Shown: positions 42,408-53,463 of the stretch, piece after piece | Position numbering within the stretch: the stretch's first letter is position 1 | Layout: each line of letters opens with the position of its first letter | Notes under the pieces: generated by a model | Databases searched by the model: none | Told to the model about the DNA's origin: nothing | Seen by the model: the letters and a program-made list of their open reading frames with translations, nothing else | Source: Nannocystis punicea | Lineage (GTDB): Bacteria > Myxococcota_A > Polyangia > Nannocystales > Nannocystaceae | Direction: 5' to 3' | Length of the DNA: 64,000 bases | Assembly (NCBI RefSeq): GCF_026965555.1 | Contig: NZ_CP114040.1 | Coordinates: forward strand, 3,224,001-3,288,000 | Translations under genes and position numbers: made by a program

Positions 42408-44117
42408 ATGAGTGCGACCCACAGGCGCGGAGGCGTCGTCGATCATCGGCTGGTCCGCTCGCTCGCGCCGCTGTGCCTCGCGCTGGCCTGCTCCGGGGTC
42501 GACGTCTACGACACCCACGAGCACGGCGAGGGCGAGGGTGAGACCGAGTCCTTGCCGCTGCCGAGCGGGCCGGCCATCGAGGCGCCCTATCTGGTCGGCG
42601 ACCTGGCGTGCGCGGAGCCGTCGCTGGTCGGCGCGGCCGAGCGCGACCTGTCGCCCGACGAGTCGACCGAGCTGCCGGCGCCGGCCGGGCTGCCCGAATT
42701 GCTGGCGGACATTCGCGCCCGCGGCGGGCGGCCGGTCCTCCGCTTCGACACCCACGCCGCGGGCCGGCTGCTCAACGTCCGCGTGCCGGTGCGCAGCCAT
42801 CAGGTCCACCGCAGCGTCGACGGCGTCAGCGACGTCTCGCTCGACCTCGGTGCCCTGACCGTGCGGCTGGCCCACGCGCCCGGGGCGGGCGGCCTGGCGC
42901 CGGAGCTGGTGCTGCCGACGACCTTGCCTTTGGACCAGGTGGTCGTGCTCAAGACCTACGCCCGCGAGCCGACGCCGGACGGGCTCGGCCGCGCGGCGCT
43001 GACGATGGTGTCGGTCTTCGACCGCCGCGACGAGGCCGCGGGCCCGGTCGCCGCTCTGGCGATCGACGACCAGGTGCCGCAGGCGCGCGAGGCCGACTGC
43101 GACGCGCTGGCCTACGAGTTGGCCGCGGAGGTGCCGCCGGTGGCGGTCAGCTTCCCGCCGCTGTCGAGCTGCACCGTCGACGAGTGCGCCAAGACCCGCG
43201 CGGCCTGGCTGCGCGCCAACCACGACCTGTTCCGCGTGCGCCAGATGCTCGACTTCGTCGCCTCCAGCCCGCCCGGCGATCGAGCGTTCCTGTGGGCGGC
43301 GCAGGGCGGGTCGGAGAGCGGCGAGCGGCTGATGAGCTACGAGAGCGACGACGTCGGCCCCAACACCGCGCTGGAGTTCTACTTCGGGCCCTACGCCGAA
43401 TACCGCCTGCAGGCGATCCGCCTGGCCTATTCGCGGCTGTGGCAGATCTTCCACGACCACGAGATGGGCGGCCTGACGCTCGACATCGAGTGCACGCCCG
43501 ACGGCCCCGGCGACATCTGCAACACCACCCGTCCGGGCGGTCACCACGCGGTCAAGAGCAACATGAAGCTGTGCGACAAGGCCTACTCGACGCCGAGCCA
43601 GGCGTTCGACGTGCCGCGGCTGGTGCTCCACGAATCGATGCACCACATGTTCGTGCCGTGGAAGAACACCGTCGGCCGGCTGTCGCCGATCATGGACACC
43701 CACACCCACGGCCACGGCGGCCTGTGCACCAGCAAGCTGATCACCGACAAGGGCTACGGGCTGAAGAAGATCAAGCACCTCGCCTCGTACGAGAACGATC
43801 GCGGCGGCGATTGCTGGCACAACAACTTCGCGTTCCGCAACAACGACACCTACGCCTACGCGGCCGCGACCCTCGGTACGTACATTCGCTTCGGCTACCT
43901 GGCCCGCTGGCCGCTCGAGCTGCCGCCGCGGGAGTCGGAGGAGGGCTACCACCCCGACCCCGAGTGCGGCATGCCGGGCGTGACGACGCCGCCGCCAGGC
44001 TTCAGCGACCCGCTCAGCAAGTGCTACAAGTCGGGCGGGGTGCTGGTCTGTCCCGGCGCGAACGGGGGGCTGTCGCCCGGCGACCTCGACATCGCGGCGG
44101 TCTGCGGCGACCCGTGA
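42408..44117 (+). CDS. Lipoprotein with M35-like zinc-metallopeptidase domain
   Basis: 569 residues. Signal LAPLCLALAC (lipobox Cys), a short acidic linker, an N-terminal beta-rich domain of about 270 residues, then a catalytic-like domain: RLVLHESMHHMF has the HExxH zinc motif at 408-412, and FRNNDTYAYAAATLG downstream contains the Asp of aspzincin (M35/deuterolysin-type) GTxDxxYG motifs in altered form. ATG 42408 follows AGGAG. Multiple Cys (CTVDEC, ECTPDGPGDIC, CGMP) suggest disulfides and an extracytoplasmic location. Peptidase activity is likely but not certain because the third ligand motif is variant. Confidence 0.82.
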   Translation: MSATHRRGGVVDHRLVRSLAPLCLALACSGVDVYDTHEHGEGEGETESLPLPSGPAIEAPYLVGDLACAEPSLVGAAERDLSPDESTELPAPAGLPELLADIRARGGRPVLRFDTHAAGRLLNVRVPVRSHQVHRSVDGVSDVSLDLGALTVRLAHAPGAGGLAPELVLPTTLPLDQVVVLKTYAREPTPDGLGRAALTMVSVFDRRDEAAGPVAALAIDDQVPQAREADCDALAYELAAEVPPVAVSFPPLSSCTVDECAKTRAAWLRANHDLFRVRQMLDFVASSPPGDRAFLWAAQGGSESGERLMSYESDDVGPNTALEFYFGPYAEYRLQAIRLAYSRLWQIFHDHEMGGLTLDIECTPDGPGDICNTTRPGGHHAVKSNMKLCDKAYSTPSQAFDVPRLVLHESMHHMFVPWKNTVGRLSPIMDTHTHGHGGLCTSKLITDKGYGLKKIKHLASYENDRGGDCWHNNFAFRNNDTYAYAAATLGTYIRFGYLARWPLELPPRESEEGYHPDPECGMPGVTTPPPGFSDPLSKCYKSGGVLVCPGANGGLSPGDLDIAAVCGDP

Positions 44118-44178
44118 GGCTTGTGCCTGGGCGGTGGCGCTTGACGCGGGTCGAGCGGTTCCACCATCATGAAGGACG

Positions 44179-45234
44179 TTGCCGTCGAGTCGTTCCTCGT
44201 GGAGCCTCCTCGCGCTGGGTCCCTTCGCGCTCGCGTGCGGGTGGTCTGCCGCGCCGTCCGATCCATCATCGCCGGCTTCGTCGGCCGTCCCTGCGGAGAG
44301 TGTTCAAACCGCGCGGATCGAGGGGCTCCAGGCACAGATCGATGCGATTTCTGGAAAGCCGGAGAGCTTCGATCTGTGGGTCTCCAATGCCATGACATTG
44401 AACGGGGCGCCCGTCCCCCAGGACCTGGGGATGGCGATCCTCGTCGACAGGCTCCTTGCGAAGGGGCTGTTCCCCCACGGCTTCTCGGAGGGCGCGGGCG
44501 GCCGCACGTATCACTTCCGCCGCGGACCAGCCGGGCCGGCTGTACCGCCCGCCGGCGAGCCGCGGCTCGTACCGCGGGACCTCCGCGCCGGGAGGGCCTA
44601 CAAGATCCATGTCGAGCACAATCTCATCGGCGGCAGCTCGACGATGAGTGTCGACGCCACGGCGACTGTCACCTCGATCGGGGACGACGCCGTCGACCTC
44701 GACGTCCGCGTCGAGCACGGCACCGAGCACCCGGCCGAGCGCGTGATCTTCAGCGACGTGAAGCTCAGACTGTCGGTCCCGAAGGACGCCGGAGATCCGC
44801 GCCCCCAGCGGGCCGACGGTTTACCCTTCCCCGTGGAGTTCCTCGATCCCCGGCCTGATGACGATACGCGTGCGACCCTCCCCGGCCTGCTCAACACGTT
44901 CAGCTTCGAGCGGTGCCTGCTGCCTCGACAGGCGCACGCGACCGGAGAGAAGTGGACCGAGACGCGAGCGCTCCGGTTCTTCGGCGACGTGGCGATCGCG
45001 TGGGAAGCCGGCCCCGTGGTGGTCCATGCCGGCGGCGCGTTCGCGACTTACACCGCGCTGTGGCGGATGTCGACTGCCAAGAATGCCCCGCCGACGCTGG
45101 CCATATTCGAGGTGAAGCTGAGCGTGCACCTGGACGACGGCTTCCACGGCGATTGCGTGGTGCACGACTTCATGCTGGGGCCGGACAACCCGAGCTTCAT
45201 GACGCGGATCTCGTCGACGCCGGTGCGAGGCTGA
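44179..45234 (+). CDS. Lipoprotein of unknown function
   Basis: 351 residues. The TTG at 44179 is 2 nt past GAAGGAC (44171), and the frame then gives a signal sequence ending FALACG, so a TTG start is favoured; no ATG in frame precedes the signal. The mature protein has a 25-residue Pro/Ser linker, a helix (VQTARIEGLQAQIDAIS) and a beta-rich body with HFRRGPAGPAVPP, YKIHVEHNLIGGSS, and an end KLSVHLDDGFHGDCVVHDF. No family is recognised. It lies 61 bp after the metallopeptidase gene and may share its transcript. Confidence 0.7.
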   Translation: MPSSRSSWSLLALGPFALACGWSAAPSDPSSPASSAVPAESVQTARIEGLQAQIDAISGKPESFDLWVSNAMTLNGAPVPQDLGMAILVDRLLAKGLFPHGFSEGAGGRTYHFRRGPAGPAVPPAGEPRLVPRDLRAGRAYKIHVEHNLIGGSSTMSVDATATVTSIGDDAVDLDVRVEHGTEHPAERVIFSDVKLRLSVPKDAGDPRPQRADGLPFPVEFLDPRPDDDTRATLPGLLNTFSFERCLLPRQAHATGEKWTETRALRFFGDVAIAWEAGPVVVHAGGAFATYTALWRMSTAKNAPPTLAIFEVKLSVHLDDGFHGDCVVHDFMLGPDNPSFMTRISSTPVRG

Positions 45235-45253
45235 GCGCGTCGAGCCGGCGACG

Positions 45254-45784
45254 CTAGCGTACGTGCCCGTGCGCGGGAGCGGCGGCGTGCACGACACAGT
45301 CCATGTCGCACAGGCGATCGAAGCGGGCGAACTGCATGCCGATCTTGTGCAGGACGCGGATCGATGCAGTGTTGCGCCGATCGGCGAACGCGATCAGACC
45401 CTGCAGGCGCAGGACCTCGCGCGCATGGCCGAGCCACGCCGACGCGACCTCGGTGGCGAGGCCTCGACCCCAGTGTGTGCGCGCCAGGCGGTAGCCGAGC
45501 TCGAGCTCGCCGGTCTCCGGCAGATGAAGAACGCCGGCGTCGCCCAGGTACGCGCCCGTCTGCGCGTCGCGGACGGACCACTTCGAGAAGCCGTGGTGCT
45601 CCTGGTGCGCGATGTAACGCTCGAGGCGTGCGCGCGTCGCCGCGGTGTCCCGATCGGGTGCGCCGGCGGCGTAGCGCATCACCACCGGGTCGCCGAACAC
45701 CGCGAACGCCTCGGGTACGTCCGCGAGCGAGAAGGGCCGCAGGAGCGTGCGCTGCGTGCGGAGCTCGGTCGCGGCGCGCGTCAC
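45254..45784 (-). CDS. GNAT-family N-acetyltransferase
   Basis: 176 residues, RimJ/RimL-like. LRTQRTLLRPFSLADVPEAFAVFGDPVVMRYAAG opens the fold; ELGYRLARTHWGRGLATEVASAWLGHARE gives the acetyl-CoA-binding R/QxxGxG/A site (WGRGLA), and ADRRNTASIRVLHKIGM follows. The GTG at 45784 removes 25 Arg-rich residues seen only in longer frames. Such enzymes acetylate proteins, ribosomal N-termini or small molecules; the target cannot be given. It faces the preceding lipoprotein gene 20 bp away, end to end. Confidence 0.88.
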   Translation of the reverse strand: MTRAATELRTQRTLLRPFSLADVPEAFAVFGDPVVMRYAAGAPDRDTAATRARLERYIAHQEHHGFSKWSVRDAQTGAYLGDAGVLHLPETGELELGYRLARTHWGRGLATEVASAWLGHAREVLRLQGLIAFADRRNTASIRVLHKIGMQFARFDRLCDMDCVVHAAAPAHGHVR

Positions 45785-45880
45785 CCGGCGACTGTACCCG
45801 CGCCGCGCGAGCGGGTCACGCGCTCGAACGCTCGGCACGATGCTGGCGGCCGAGCGCATCGAAAGGCCTCGGGTGCGGCG

Positions 45881-47599
<1,719 letters not shown>

Positions 47600-48024
47600 C
47601 AAGACGCTGCCTCCGGAACGGTGCGGGACATGGCGGGGCGCAGTATACCCGGGCGCCTACGGGAAAAGGCTGTCTCTTCGGACAGCTGCGATCGCGGTTT
47701 GCACGTGCTGGGGCCGTGACGCGCACCACCTCGCAGCCGCGGGCAGCCCCGCGCCCGCCAGCGGACTCGGCCGCGCGCGACGGCCCGCTCGCGGCGCGGG
47801 CCGGCGAGCGAGCGGCGACGCAGGCGGGCTCAGGCGCAGCGTGCGAGTGTCCGCGTGAGGACTCGCGCACGCGTGAGATCGACCTGCTAGCGAAGGCGGC
47901 GACGGCGGACCTTCACCCTGAAGGATCAGGGGAACCCCCGTCATGCCGTCGATCGTGGATCGGATGGTCGAAAGGACAGGTCACCCCGGACGTGGTTTCG
48001 CGTCGGGGCCCGCGACGGTGGGGC
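47600..48024. other. Intergenic region with several small hairpins
   Basis: About 425 bp upstream of the kinase gene. GCTGTC-TCTTCG-GACAGC at 47669-47686 is a two-unit member of the 14-nt phased family; CAGG 47977 with GATG 47963 is another. CCCTGA-AGGA-TCAGGG (47916-47931) is a separate hairpin. No gene or convincing promoter was found. Confidence 0.5.
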
Positions 48025-48543
48025 TCAGGCGGGGACGCAGAGGCCGCTGCGGTCGTCGCAGATTTCGTCGTTCGAGCACGCGTTCGGATCGCTCGGGTCG
48101 CAGTTCTCCTCGCAGTTGGTGACGCCGCAGCCGCAGGCCGAGTCGTTGACGCAGTGGAAGCCGTCCTCGCACGGCGGGGCGCCCAGCGACTCGTCCACGT
48201 CCGGGTGCTCGCAGTTGATCGAGACGCCGCAGGTCGAGGCGCACTCGTCGTTGGTGATGGACTCGCTCCCGAACGTGTCCAGCGAGTCGTCGGTGCCGGA
48301 GTCCGAGTCGGTCGCGGTCGCGGGACCGGTGCCGGTGGTGGTCTCGACGGTCGTCGTCGAGGTGGGCGCGGGCGTGGCGTCGGTGGTGGTGGCGTCGGTG
48401 GTGGTGCCGGTGGGTTCGCCGGTGCTCGTGCCGGTGCCGGTGCTCGCGGGATCGGTGGCGTTGCCGGTGCTGTCGTCGGTGACGGTGCCGGCGTCCTGCG
48501 GGCTGCAGGCGACGAGGGTGGTGATAGCGAGGATACGAATCAT
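48025..48543 (-). CDS. Cys-rich lipoprotein with Thr-rich linker
   Basis: 172 residues. The signal MIRILAITTLVAC ends in lipobox LVAC; the linker (to about 85) consists of Thr, Asp, Gly and Ser repeats; the C-terminal part contains ten Cys in a compact pattern (CASTCGVSINC, CEDGFHC, ACGCGVTNCEENC, CSNDEIC), reminiscent of EGF-like or small disulfide-rich modules of myxobacterial surface proteins. ATG 48543 gives the most compact signal. Function unknown; probably exposed on the cell surface. Confidence 0.8.
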   Translation of the reverse strand: MIRILAITTLVACSPQDAGTVTDDSTGNATDPASTGTGTSTGEPTGTTTDATTTDATPAPTSTTTVETTTGTGPATATDSDSGTDDSLDTFGSESITNDECASTCGVSINCEHPDVDESLGAPPCEDGFHCVNDSACGCGVTNCEENCDPSDPNACSNDEICDDRSGLCVPA

Positions 48544-48866
48544 GCGATCGCCGAAGTTAGTCATGCGCCGCATGTTACTCCATTCGCAGCGCCGGGCCAG
48601 GCGCGCGCCGCCCCGAGGGGCGAGGGGCAGGTGCGCAGCGCCGGGGCCTCCACGCCCCGGTGCGCGCGCAGTCGGGCGGGCCGCCGCGATCGGCGGTGCG
48701 GGCCGAATCGTCGCCGTCTTCGCGCAGGCCCCGGCGACGCCTTACCCCGAGGATCGGGGACGATCCGCAGATCCGCAGGCGAGGTGGCGGATGTCCTGAA
48801 GGACAGAGGACCCTCCGTGCGCCCAGCAGCGCGGGCCGCGAGGGGCCTGTCCCCGAGGTCATGGGA
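48544..48866. other. Intergenic region with two phased repeat pairs
   Basis: Contains GATG 48790/CAGA 48804 (hairpin TGTCC-TGAA-GGACA) and CCTG 48846/CATG 48860, both at 14-nt steps. No other feature is recognised. Confidence 0.5.
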
Positions 48867-49760
48867 TCAGAGATCGGACTCGGGGATGTCGGGCGGGACG
48901 TCGGGGACGTCGGGGACGTCGAACAGGTCGCAGGGGATCGGCAGGAACGGGTTGAGCGTCGAGAAGGCGCCGCCCTGGTAGCTGTAGAAGTTGCCGTCGT
49001 ACTTCACCCAGGCGTCGCCCAGCGACGGAACGGCCAGGCCGGTCAGGTCCTGGAGCGCGGACAGGCCGCCGGCGGCGTAGTGCAGGTGCAGCACCATCTG
49101 GAAGTTGGGGTTGTCCTCGAAGGCGTCGAGCGTCGAGCACAAGAACGGCTGGATCGGGGCGCTGAGGCTGATGAGGAGCGAGGTCGGGTCGCCGTCGAGC
49201 GGCGCCACGTCGGTCGCCACCAATTCGCCGGTGCTCTGATAGTAGCAAAAGGGCTCGTAGTAGCAATAATAATAGTTGTACGGCGGTTCGTAGTAGCAGG
49301 GCGCCGGCGGGTCCGGCGGGCAGACCTGCTCGAGGTTGTAGTACCTCAGGTCGATGAGGGTGGTGCTGGGCTGGCCGCCGTAGTTGCCCATGTAGGCCTG
49401 GGCCATGCTGAGGCGGAAGCGCTTGGGGTTGACCGTGTCGACCGGGGCGAGCGGCTCGGTGAAGCTGAGCTGCAGGGTCGACGGGTCGCGCAGCTTGACG
49501 CCCAGCAGCGCCGGCGGCACGTCGGCGGGCGGCGGCGGATCGGGCGGGGGCAGCGGATTGGTCGGATCGGGCGGCAGCGGGGTCGGATCGATCGGCGGTC
49601 CGGTCGGGTCGTCGGTGGTCGGTCCGTCGGTGGCGGTGCCGGTGGCGGTGGCGGTGTCCGTGTCCGTGTCGCCCTTGCCGCCGTCGGGACAGGCGGCGAG
49701 GACCAGCGCGCCGCTGGCGATGGCGGCGTGTACGAGCCGGCTGAAGCGTAGTCCAAGCAT
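48867..49760 (-). CDS. Tyr/Pro-rich lipoprotein, tandem paralogue 1
   Basis: 297 residues. Signal MLGLRFSRLVHAAIASGALV, lipobox LAAC, then a Thr/Asp/Pro linker, a Pro-rich hinge and a beta domain that begins PALLGVKLRDPSTLQLSFTEPLAPVDTVNPKRFRLSMA, which looks like a bacterial Ig-like/SbsA-type strand pattern. A striking Tyr/Cys-rich segment follows (YNYYYCYYEPFCYYQ), then LHLHYAAGGLSALQDLTG. The end has VPDVPDVPPD repeats. ATG 49760. It is paralogous over its whole length to the gene at 50259. Confidence 0.82.
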   Translation of the reverse strand: MLGLRFSRLVHAAIASGALVLAACPDGGKGDTDTDTATATGTATDGPTTDDPTGPPIDPTPLPPDPTNPLPPPDPPPPADVPPALLGVKLRDPSTLQLSFTEPLAPVDTVNPKRFRLSMAQAYMGNYGGQPSTTLIDLRYYNLEQVCPPDPPAPCYYEPPYNYYYCYYEPFCYYQSTGELVATDVAPLDGDPTSLLISLSAPIQPFLCSTLDAFEDNPNFQMVLHLHYAAGGLSALQDLTGLAVPSLGDAWVKYDGNFYSYQGGAFSTLNPFLPIPCDLFDVPDVPDVPPDIPESDL

Positions 49761-49839
49761 GCGCAGAGGGTACGCGCGCCGTCTCAACGCGCCGAGGTCG
49801 GCGCCTGCGGACGGCCGCGGGAACGACCTGTCCCTTGGG

Positions 49840-50259
49840 TCATCCCCATCGATCCATGGCGCGGGCGATCTCAAGCGCCGTGTCGGCGCCCTCGTGCGTT
49901 CGAGCGGCGCCGCGCAACAATAGCGCGACCAGCAGGGGGTGCTCGACCGCAGGCAAGGCGGCCGGACCCACCAGGAAATAGGTGAGGGTGCGGACGATGA
50001 ACGCGAGCCCGCCGCTGCGCTCGCGCTCGGCACGATCGGCCAGCGCCTCGAGGCCGCGCAGCGCCCGGTCCCGCAGGTCCGCGAGGTCGCGGCCGGCGAA
50101 GGCCTCGCGGCCCGGCGGCCACGGACCGTCGTATCCGCCCGTGCCGACGCAATCCGCGAGCTCGGGGAAGAAGGCGAGCTCGGGCACTGCGCGCAGCAGG
50201 AACTCCACGTCCTCGTCGTCGGCCGGCGGAGGCGAGCCGGGGTGCAGCGCGGGGTGCAT
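49840..50259 (-). CDS. Small protein coupled to the Tyr-rich lipoprotein
   Basis: 139 residues, mostly helical (VEFLLRAVPELAFFPELADC, LADLRDRALRGLEALADRAERERSGGLAFIVRTLTYFLVG). Its ATG at 50259 overlaps the stop codon of the preceding gene by one base (TGATG), so translation is coupled. No signal peptide or known motif. Probably made along with the lipoprotein; its role is unknown. Confidence 0.65.
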   Translation of the reverse strand: MHPALHPGSPPPADDEDVEFLLRAVPELAFFPELADCVGTGGYDGPWPPGREAFAGRDLADLRDRALRGLEALADRAERERSGGLAFIVRTLTYFLVGPAALPAVEHPLLVALLLRGAARTHEGADTALEIARAMDRWG

Positions 50260-51053
50260 CAGAACAGGGTGCAGGGGATCGGCAGGAACGGGTTGAAGTT
50301 GCTGAACGGCGTGCTGTTCATATAATTGTAGTAGTTGGTCTGGTTCTTGACCCACGCGTCGGCGATCGGCGCCAGCGGCAGGCCGGCGAGGTCGGTGACC
50401 TGGGACAGGCCGCCGCCGGCGTAGTGGAGGTGCAGCACGAAGTCGATCACCGGGTCCTCCGGCGAATTGAGGATGTCGCACAGCGACGGCTGGATCGGGG
50501 CGGTCAGCGACAGGATGACCTGGGTCGCGTCGCTGTAGTGATTGAACACATCGGCGATCTGCAGCGGCGGCGACGGCTGATAATAGCACCCGCCGTAATA
50601 GCAGTAGTAGGGCTGCGGATCGTAGTAGCAGCCGGGCGGGGGCGGCGGGCAGTACTCGACGAAATTGTAGTACCGCGGGTCGCGCAAATAGGTGCCGGGC
50701 TGGCCGCCGTAGGTGCCGAAGTAGCCGCGCGCGAGGCTGAGGCGGAAGCGCTTGGGGTTGACCGTGTCGACCGGCGCGATCGCCTCGGTGAAGCTCAGCT
50801 GCAGCGTGAATTGATCGATCATCGTCACGCCCGCGAGGGCCGGCGGGGTGATGTCGCCGGGCGGGGGCGGGGGCGGCGGCGGGAAGCCGGTGGTCGGATC
50901 GGGCGGGTCCGAGGTGGTGTCGGTGTCGCTCGAGTCGGTGTCGGTCTCGGTGCCGGTCTCGGTGTCACCGGGCGCGTCGGGGCAGGCGCCGAGGATCAGC
51001 GCGCCGCTGGCGATGGCGGCGTGGACCAGTCGGCTGAAGCGTAGGCCAAGCAT
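50259..51053 (-). CDS. Tyr/Pro-rich lipoprotein, tandem paralogue 2
   Basis: 264 residues. The first 19 residues equal those of the copy at 48867 (MLGLRFSRLVHAAIASGAL), followed by lipobox ILGAC, the Asp/Thr linker, a run of nine Pro with Gly, and the same beta domain (TLQLSFTEAIAPVDTVNPKRFRLSLA). Its Tyr/Cys segment is CYYDPQPYYCYYGGCYYQ. The carboxy end, LPIPCTLF, is shorter than in copy 1. ATG 51053. This pair arose by duplication, and divergence is greatest in the linker and Tyr segment. Confidence 0.83.
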   Translation of the reverse strand: MLGLRFSRLVHAAIASGALILGACPDAPGDTETGTETDTDSSDTDTTSDPPDPTTGFPPPPPPPPGDITPPALAGVTMIDQFTLQLSFTEAIAPVDTVNPKRFRLSLARGYFGTYGGQPGTYLRDPRYYNFVEYCPPPPPGCYYDPQPYYCYYGGCYYQPSPPLQIADVFNHYSDATQVILSLTAPIQPSLCDILNSPEDPVIDFVLHLHYAGGGLSQVTDLAGLPLAPIADAWVKNQTNYYNYMNSTPFSNFNPFLPIPCTLF

Positions 51054-51085
51054 GGGCCCAGCGTACGCCCGACCTTTCGGACAGG

Positions 51086-52273
51086 TCAACGTTGCCGCGC
51101 GTGCAGCCGCTGGTGGGCGGCGTCGAGGGCTCTGGAGCCGAGGCCGAGCAGGTTCATGTCGTCGGCGTCGAGGCCGAGCTTGCGGCCGAGCTGGAGGTTG
51201 TACTGGTGGACCGCGAGGTCCCACAGGCCGACCTGCGCCGCCGAGGCGACGCCGCGCAGGCGCTTCCGCTCGAGCTCGAGCTCGAACTGGAGCTGCAGGC
51301 GGGCCCCGAGGTGCGAAAACGCGGCGGCGATCCGCTGGATCGCCGAGCGCCGATCGCCGGCCGGCGGCGAGACGCGGAAGCCGGCCAGGTCGAGGTCGAC
51401 GCGCAGCCGCAGCGGGTCGCCGTCCGGCTCGACGCAGGTGACGCCGATGTCGACGCTGCCGTCGCGCAGCCATCGGCCGACGGCGCCGAGTCCGACCACC
51501 CCCTGCGGCGCGAGCGGGACGTCGCGCACCGTCCAGCTGCCCGGCTCGGCGAGGAAGGCGTTGCCGCGGGCGCGGCCGCGGGCGCGGGCGTGACACAGGA
51601 CGTCGACGAGCGCGTACTCGCTGCGCAGCGGGGTGATCTCGAGGTGCTCCAGCGCCAGCGGCAGGACGCGCGTGGTCGCGGCTCCGGCCAGGTCCTCGAA
51701 GTCGACGGCGAGGTCGTCGACGACCAGCCGCTCGATCACGAAGCCGCGACCGCCCGGCTGGCCGACGCCGAGCGCCCGGTTGCGAACGATCGCACCGCGC
51801 ACCCCGTGCAATTGCAGCGCAGTGATCGGGACCTCGCGCTCGAACAATCGCAGCATCGCGATATCGATGTCGAGGCGGCCGATCGAGAGGGCGAGGTCGG
51901 CGCCGTTGCGGTGGCGGATCGCCACGCCCTCGAGGTGCACGTGGCCGGTGAAGATGTTGCCGCGCGCGCGCTCGAAGCACACGTCGACGCCGCTGGTCCG
52001 CTCGACCTGGTCGAGCAGCAGCCGCAGGCCGGGCTCGTAGAGGACCAAATCGACGAACACGAGGGTCGTCAGCACGAGGCCGAGGACGCCGGTCAACGTC
52101 CACACCGCGCGACGCCACCAGCGCAGCAGGCGGGTCGGCCGCTGGCGGCTGCGCCATAATACGAGGTAGCCGGCGCCCAGCAGGGCCGCGCCCACCAGCT
52201 CGAACAGCAGGGCCGCCGCCACCAGCAGCGGCACTGCCATGAGCTCGGCGACGACGATGAGCAGGGCTTCCAC
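51086..52273 (-). CDS. AsmA-like membrane protein
   Basis: 395 residues. GTG 52273 starts two N-terminal membrane segments (AVPLLVAAALLFELVGAALL; AVWTLTGVLGLVLTTLVFVDLVL), then a large soluble part with repeated beta-strand pattern typical of AsmA/DUF748-type proteins (GRLDIDIAMLRLFEREVPITALQLHGVRG; FVIERLVVDDLAVDF). The end is helical. AsmA-like proteins help move phospholipid or assemble outer-membrane components; this is an assignment by pattern, not a strong match. It lies 33 bp before the second Tyr-rich lipoprotein and may be co-transcribed with it. Confidence 0.65.
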   Translation of the reverse strand: MEALLIVVAELMAVPLLVAAALLFELVGAALLGAGYLVLWRSRQRPTRLLRWWRRAVWTLTGVLGLVLTTLVFVDLVLYEPGLRLLLDQVERTSGVDVCFERARGNIFTGHVHLEGVAIRHRNGADLALSIGRLDIDIAMLRLFEREVPITALQLHGVRGAIVRNRALGVGQPGGRGFVIERLVVDDLAVDFEDLAGAATTRVLPLALEHLEITPLRSEYALVDVLCHARARGRARGNAFLAEPGSWTVRDVPLAPQGVVGLGAVGRWLRDGSVDIGVTCVEPDGDPLRLRVDLDLAGFRVSPPAGDRRSAIQRIAAAFSHLGARLQLQFELELERKRLRGVASAAQVGLWDLAVHQYNLQLGRKLGLDADDMNLLGLGSRALDAAHQRLHARQR

Positions 52274-52835
52274 GCCCGTGGGATTCTCGCACCGGTCGCT
52301 GCCGCTGCAAACGCGGCCGGGTGGCCCCACGGGCGCGAAATGTGGGGGTCTGTGAACGTTGATCCGCGGACGAACCCCCGGGGCGACCGCTGACCACGTG
52401 CTCGGGCCTTCAGGTGCGGGCGCCGGCGCATGTCTCGAAGGACAGGTTGCGCGTGGCGGGCGCCGTGTGCCCCGCGACACCGCGAGGACAGGGTTTCGCG
52501 CCGCCCGGCGCCGCGGCAGCGGGCGACCCGCGGGGCGGGGCAGGGCCGGCCGGCGCGCCGGCGAGCCCCGCCGCGGGCGCCCGCGCGACCGCCCGCGTGA
52601 GGACCACCGCGAGGTCGCTCGGCGGATCGATCCCGTGCGCGGAAGGGGTCGAGGTCGCTCGCCGCGGGCCGAGGCGAGCCGAGTTAGGCTGTCCTTTCAG
52701 ACATGTGAATGCGGCGGCCCGGCGGCCCTGGCGCGGAGGTGGGCGTATGGACAGAGATGTCCTCCTGGACATGTCCTCGGGGACTGGCAGCCCGCGGCGC
52801 TGGCGAGCGCGGGCGCGGCTGGCTATCGTCTCGGC
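52274..52835. other. Intergenic region with three phased repeat groups
   Basis: 560 bp without a supported gene. CATG 52429/CAGG 52443; GCTG 52688/CATG 52702; and GATG 52756, CATG 52770, CTGG 52784 are phased at 14 nt. ATGTCC-TCCT-GGACAT (52757-52772) is a perfect hairpin. The region contains both the upstream part of the AsmA-like gene and that of the next lipoprotein. Confidence 0.55.
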
Positions 52836-53405
52836 ATGACGCTTGACTTCAAATTTCCCGGCACGGCCCCGCTCCTCGCCCTCGTCGCAGCGCTGGCGGC
52901 GTGCGGGCCGAGCAAGTCCGATACGACCGACACGAGCACGACCGACGCGAGCACGACCTCGGAGCCGCCCGCCGGCACAGGCACCGACACCGACACGACC
53001 GGGACGACGACTGACCCGACCACGACCGACGCGACGCCGACGACGACCGCCGACGCGCCGACCCTGTGCGCCGACGCGAAGACGGAGGCCGAGTGCATGG
53101 CGGCGACCGAGATGGACGAGGAGCAGGGCCTCGCCTGCCGCTGGGCCGAGGTCCTCCGCTTCACGCCGACCGACGGGGCCGACGGCTGCGGCTTCGAACC
53201 GGCGGGCGGAGTGTGCGTGCTCGCCAGCTCCGAGGAGGGCGGGGCCGGTTGCGCGGGCTTCTGGCGCGAGGTCGGGCCGGGCCAGATCGACTTCGCCATG
53301 TGGGACTGCGGCACGCCGGAGCCCGACGAATGGCAGGGGTGCTTCGACGTCGAGATGGACAGCCCGGGCTCCGCGGCGTGCCTGTGCATGAACGGCGGCG
53401 GCTAG
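52836..53405 (+). CDS. Cys-rich lipoprotein with Thr-rich linker
   Basis: 189 residues. Signal APLLALVAALAAC, a Thr/Asp/Ser linker to about residue 75, then a Cys-containing domain (LCADAKTEAECMAATEMDEEQGLACRWAEV, DGCGFEPAGGVCVLASSEEGGAGCAGFW, WDCGTPEP, CFDVEMDSPGSAACLCMNGGG) with ten Cys. The repeated C-x(6-8)-C spacing indicates a disulfide-rich surface domain. ATG 52836 is the natural start of the signal. Function unknown. Confidence 0.82.
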   Translation: MTLDFKFPGTAPLLALVAALAACGPSKSDTTDTSTTDASTTSEPPAGTGTDTDTTGTTTDPTTTDATPTTTADAPTLCADAKTEAECMAATEMDEEQGLACRWAEVLRFTPTDGADGCGFEPAGGVCVLASSEEGGAGCAGFWREVGPGQIDFAMWDCGTPEPDEWQGCFDVEMDSPGSAACLCMNGGG

Positions 53406-53463
53406 GGCGAGCAGCCCGTCGCGGCTCGGAGAGGCGCGCCGGGTCGCGCGATCCCGAGCCATG

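Noticed and set aside
47916..47931. CCCTGA-AGGA-TCAGGG hairpin
   Set aside because: Core spacing is 10 nt and arms differ from the family; treated as an unrelated hairpin.
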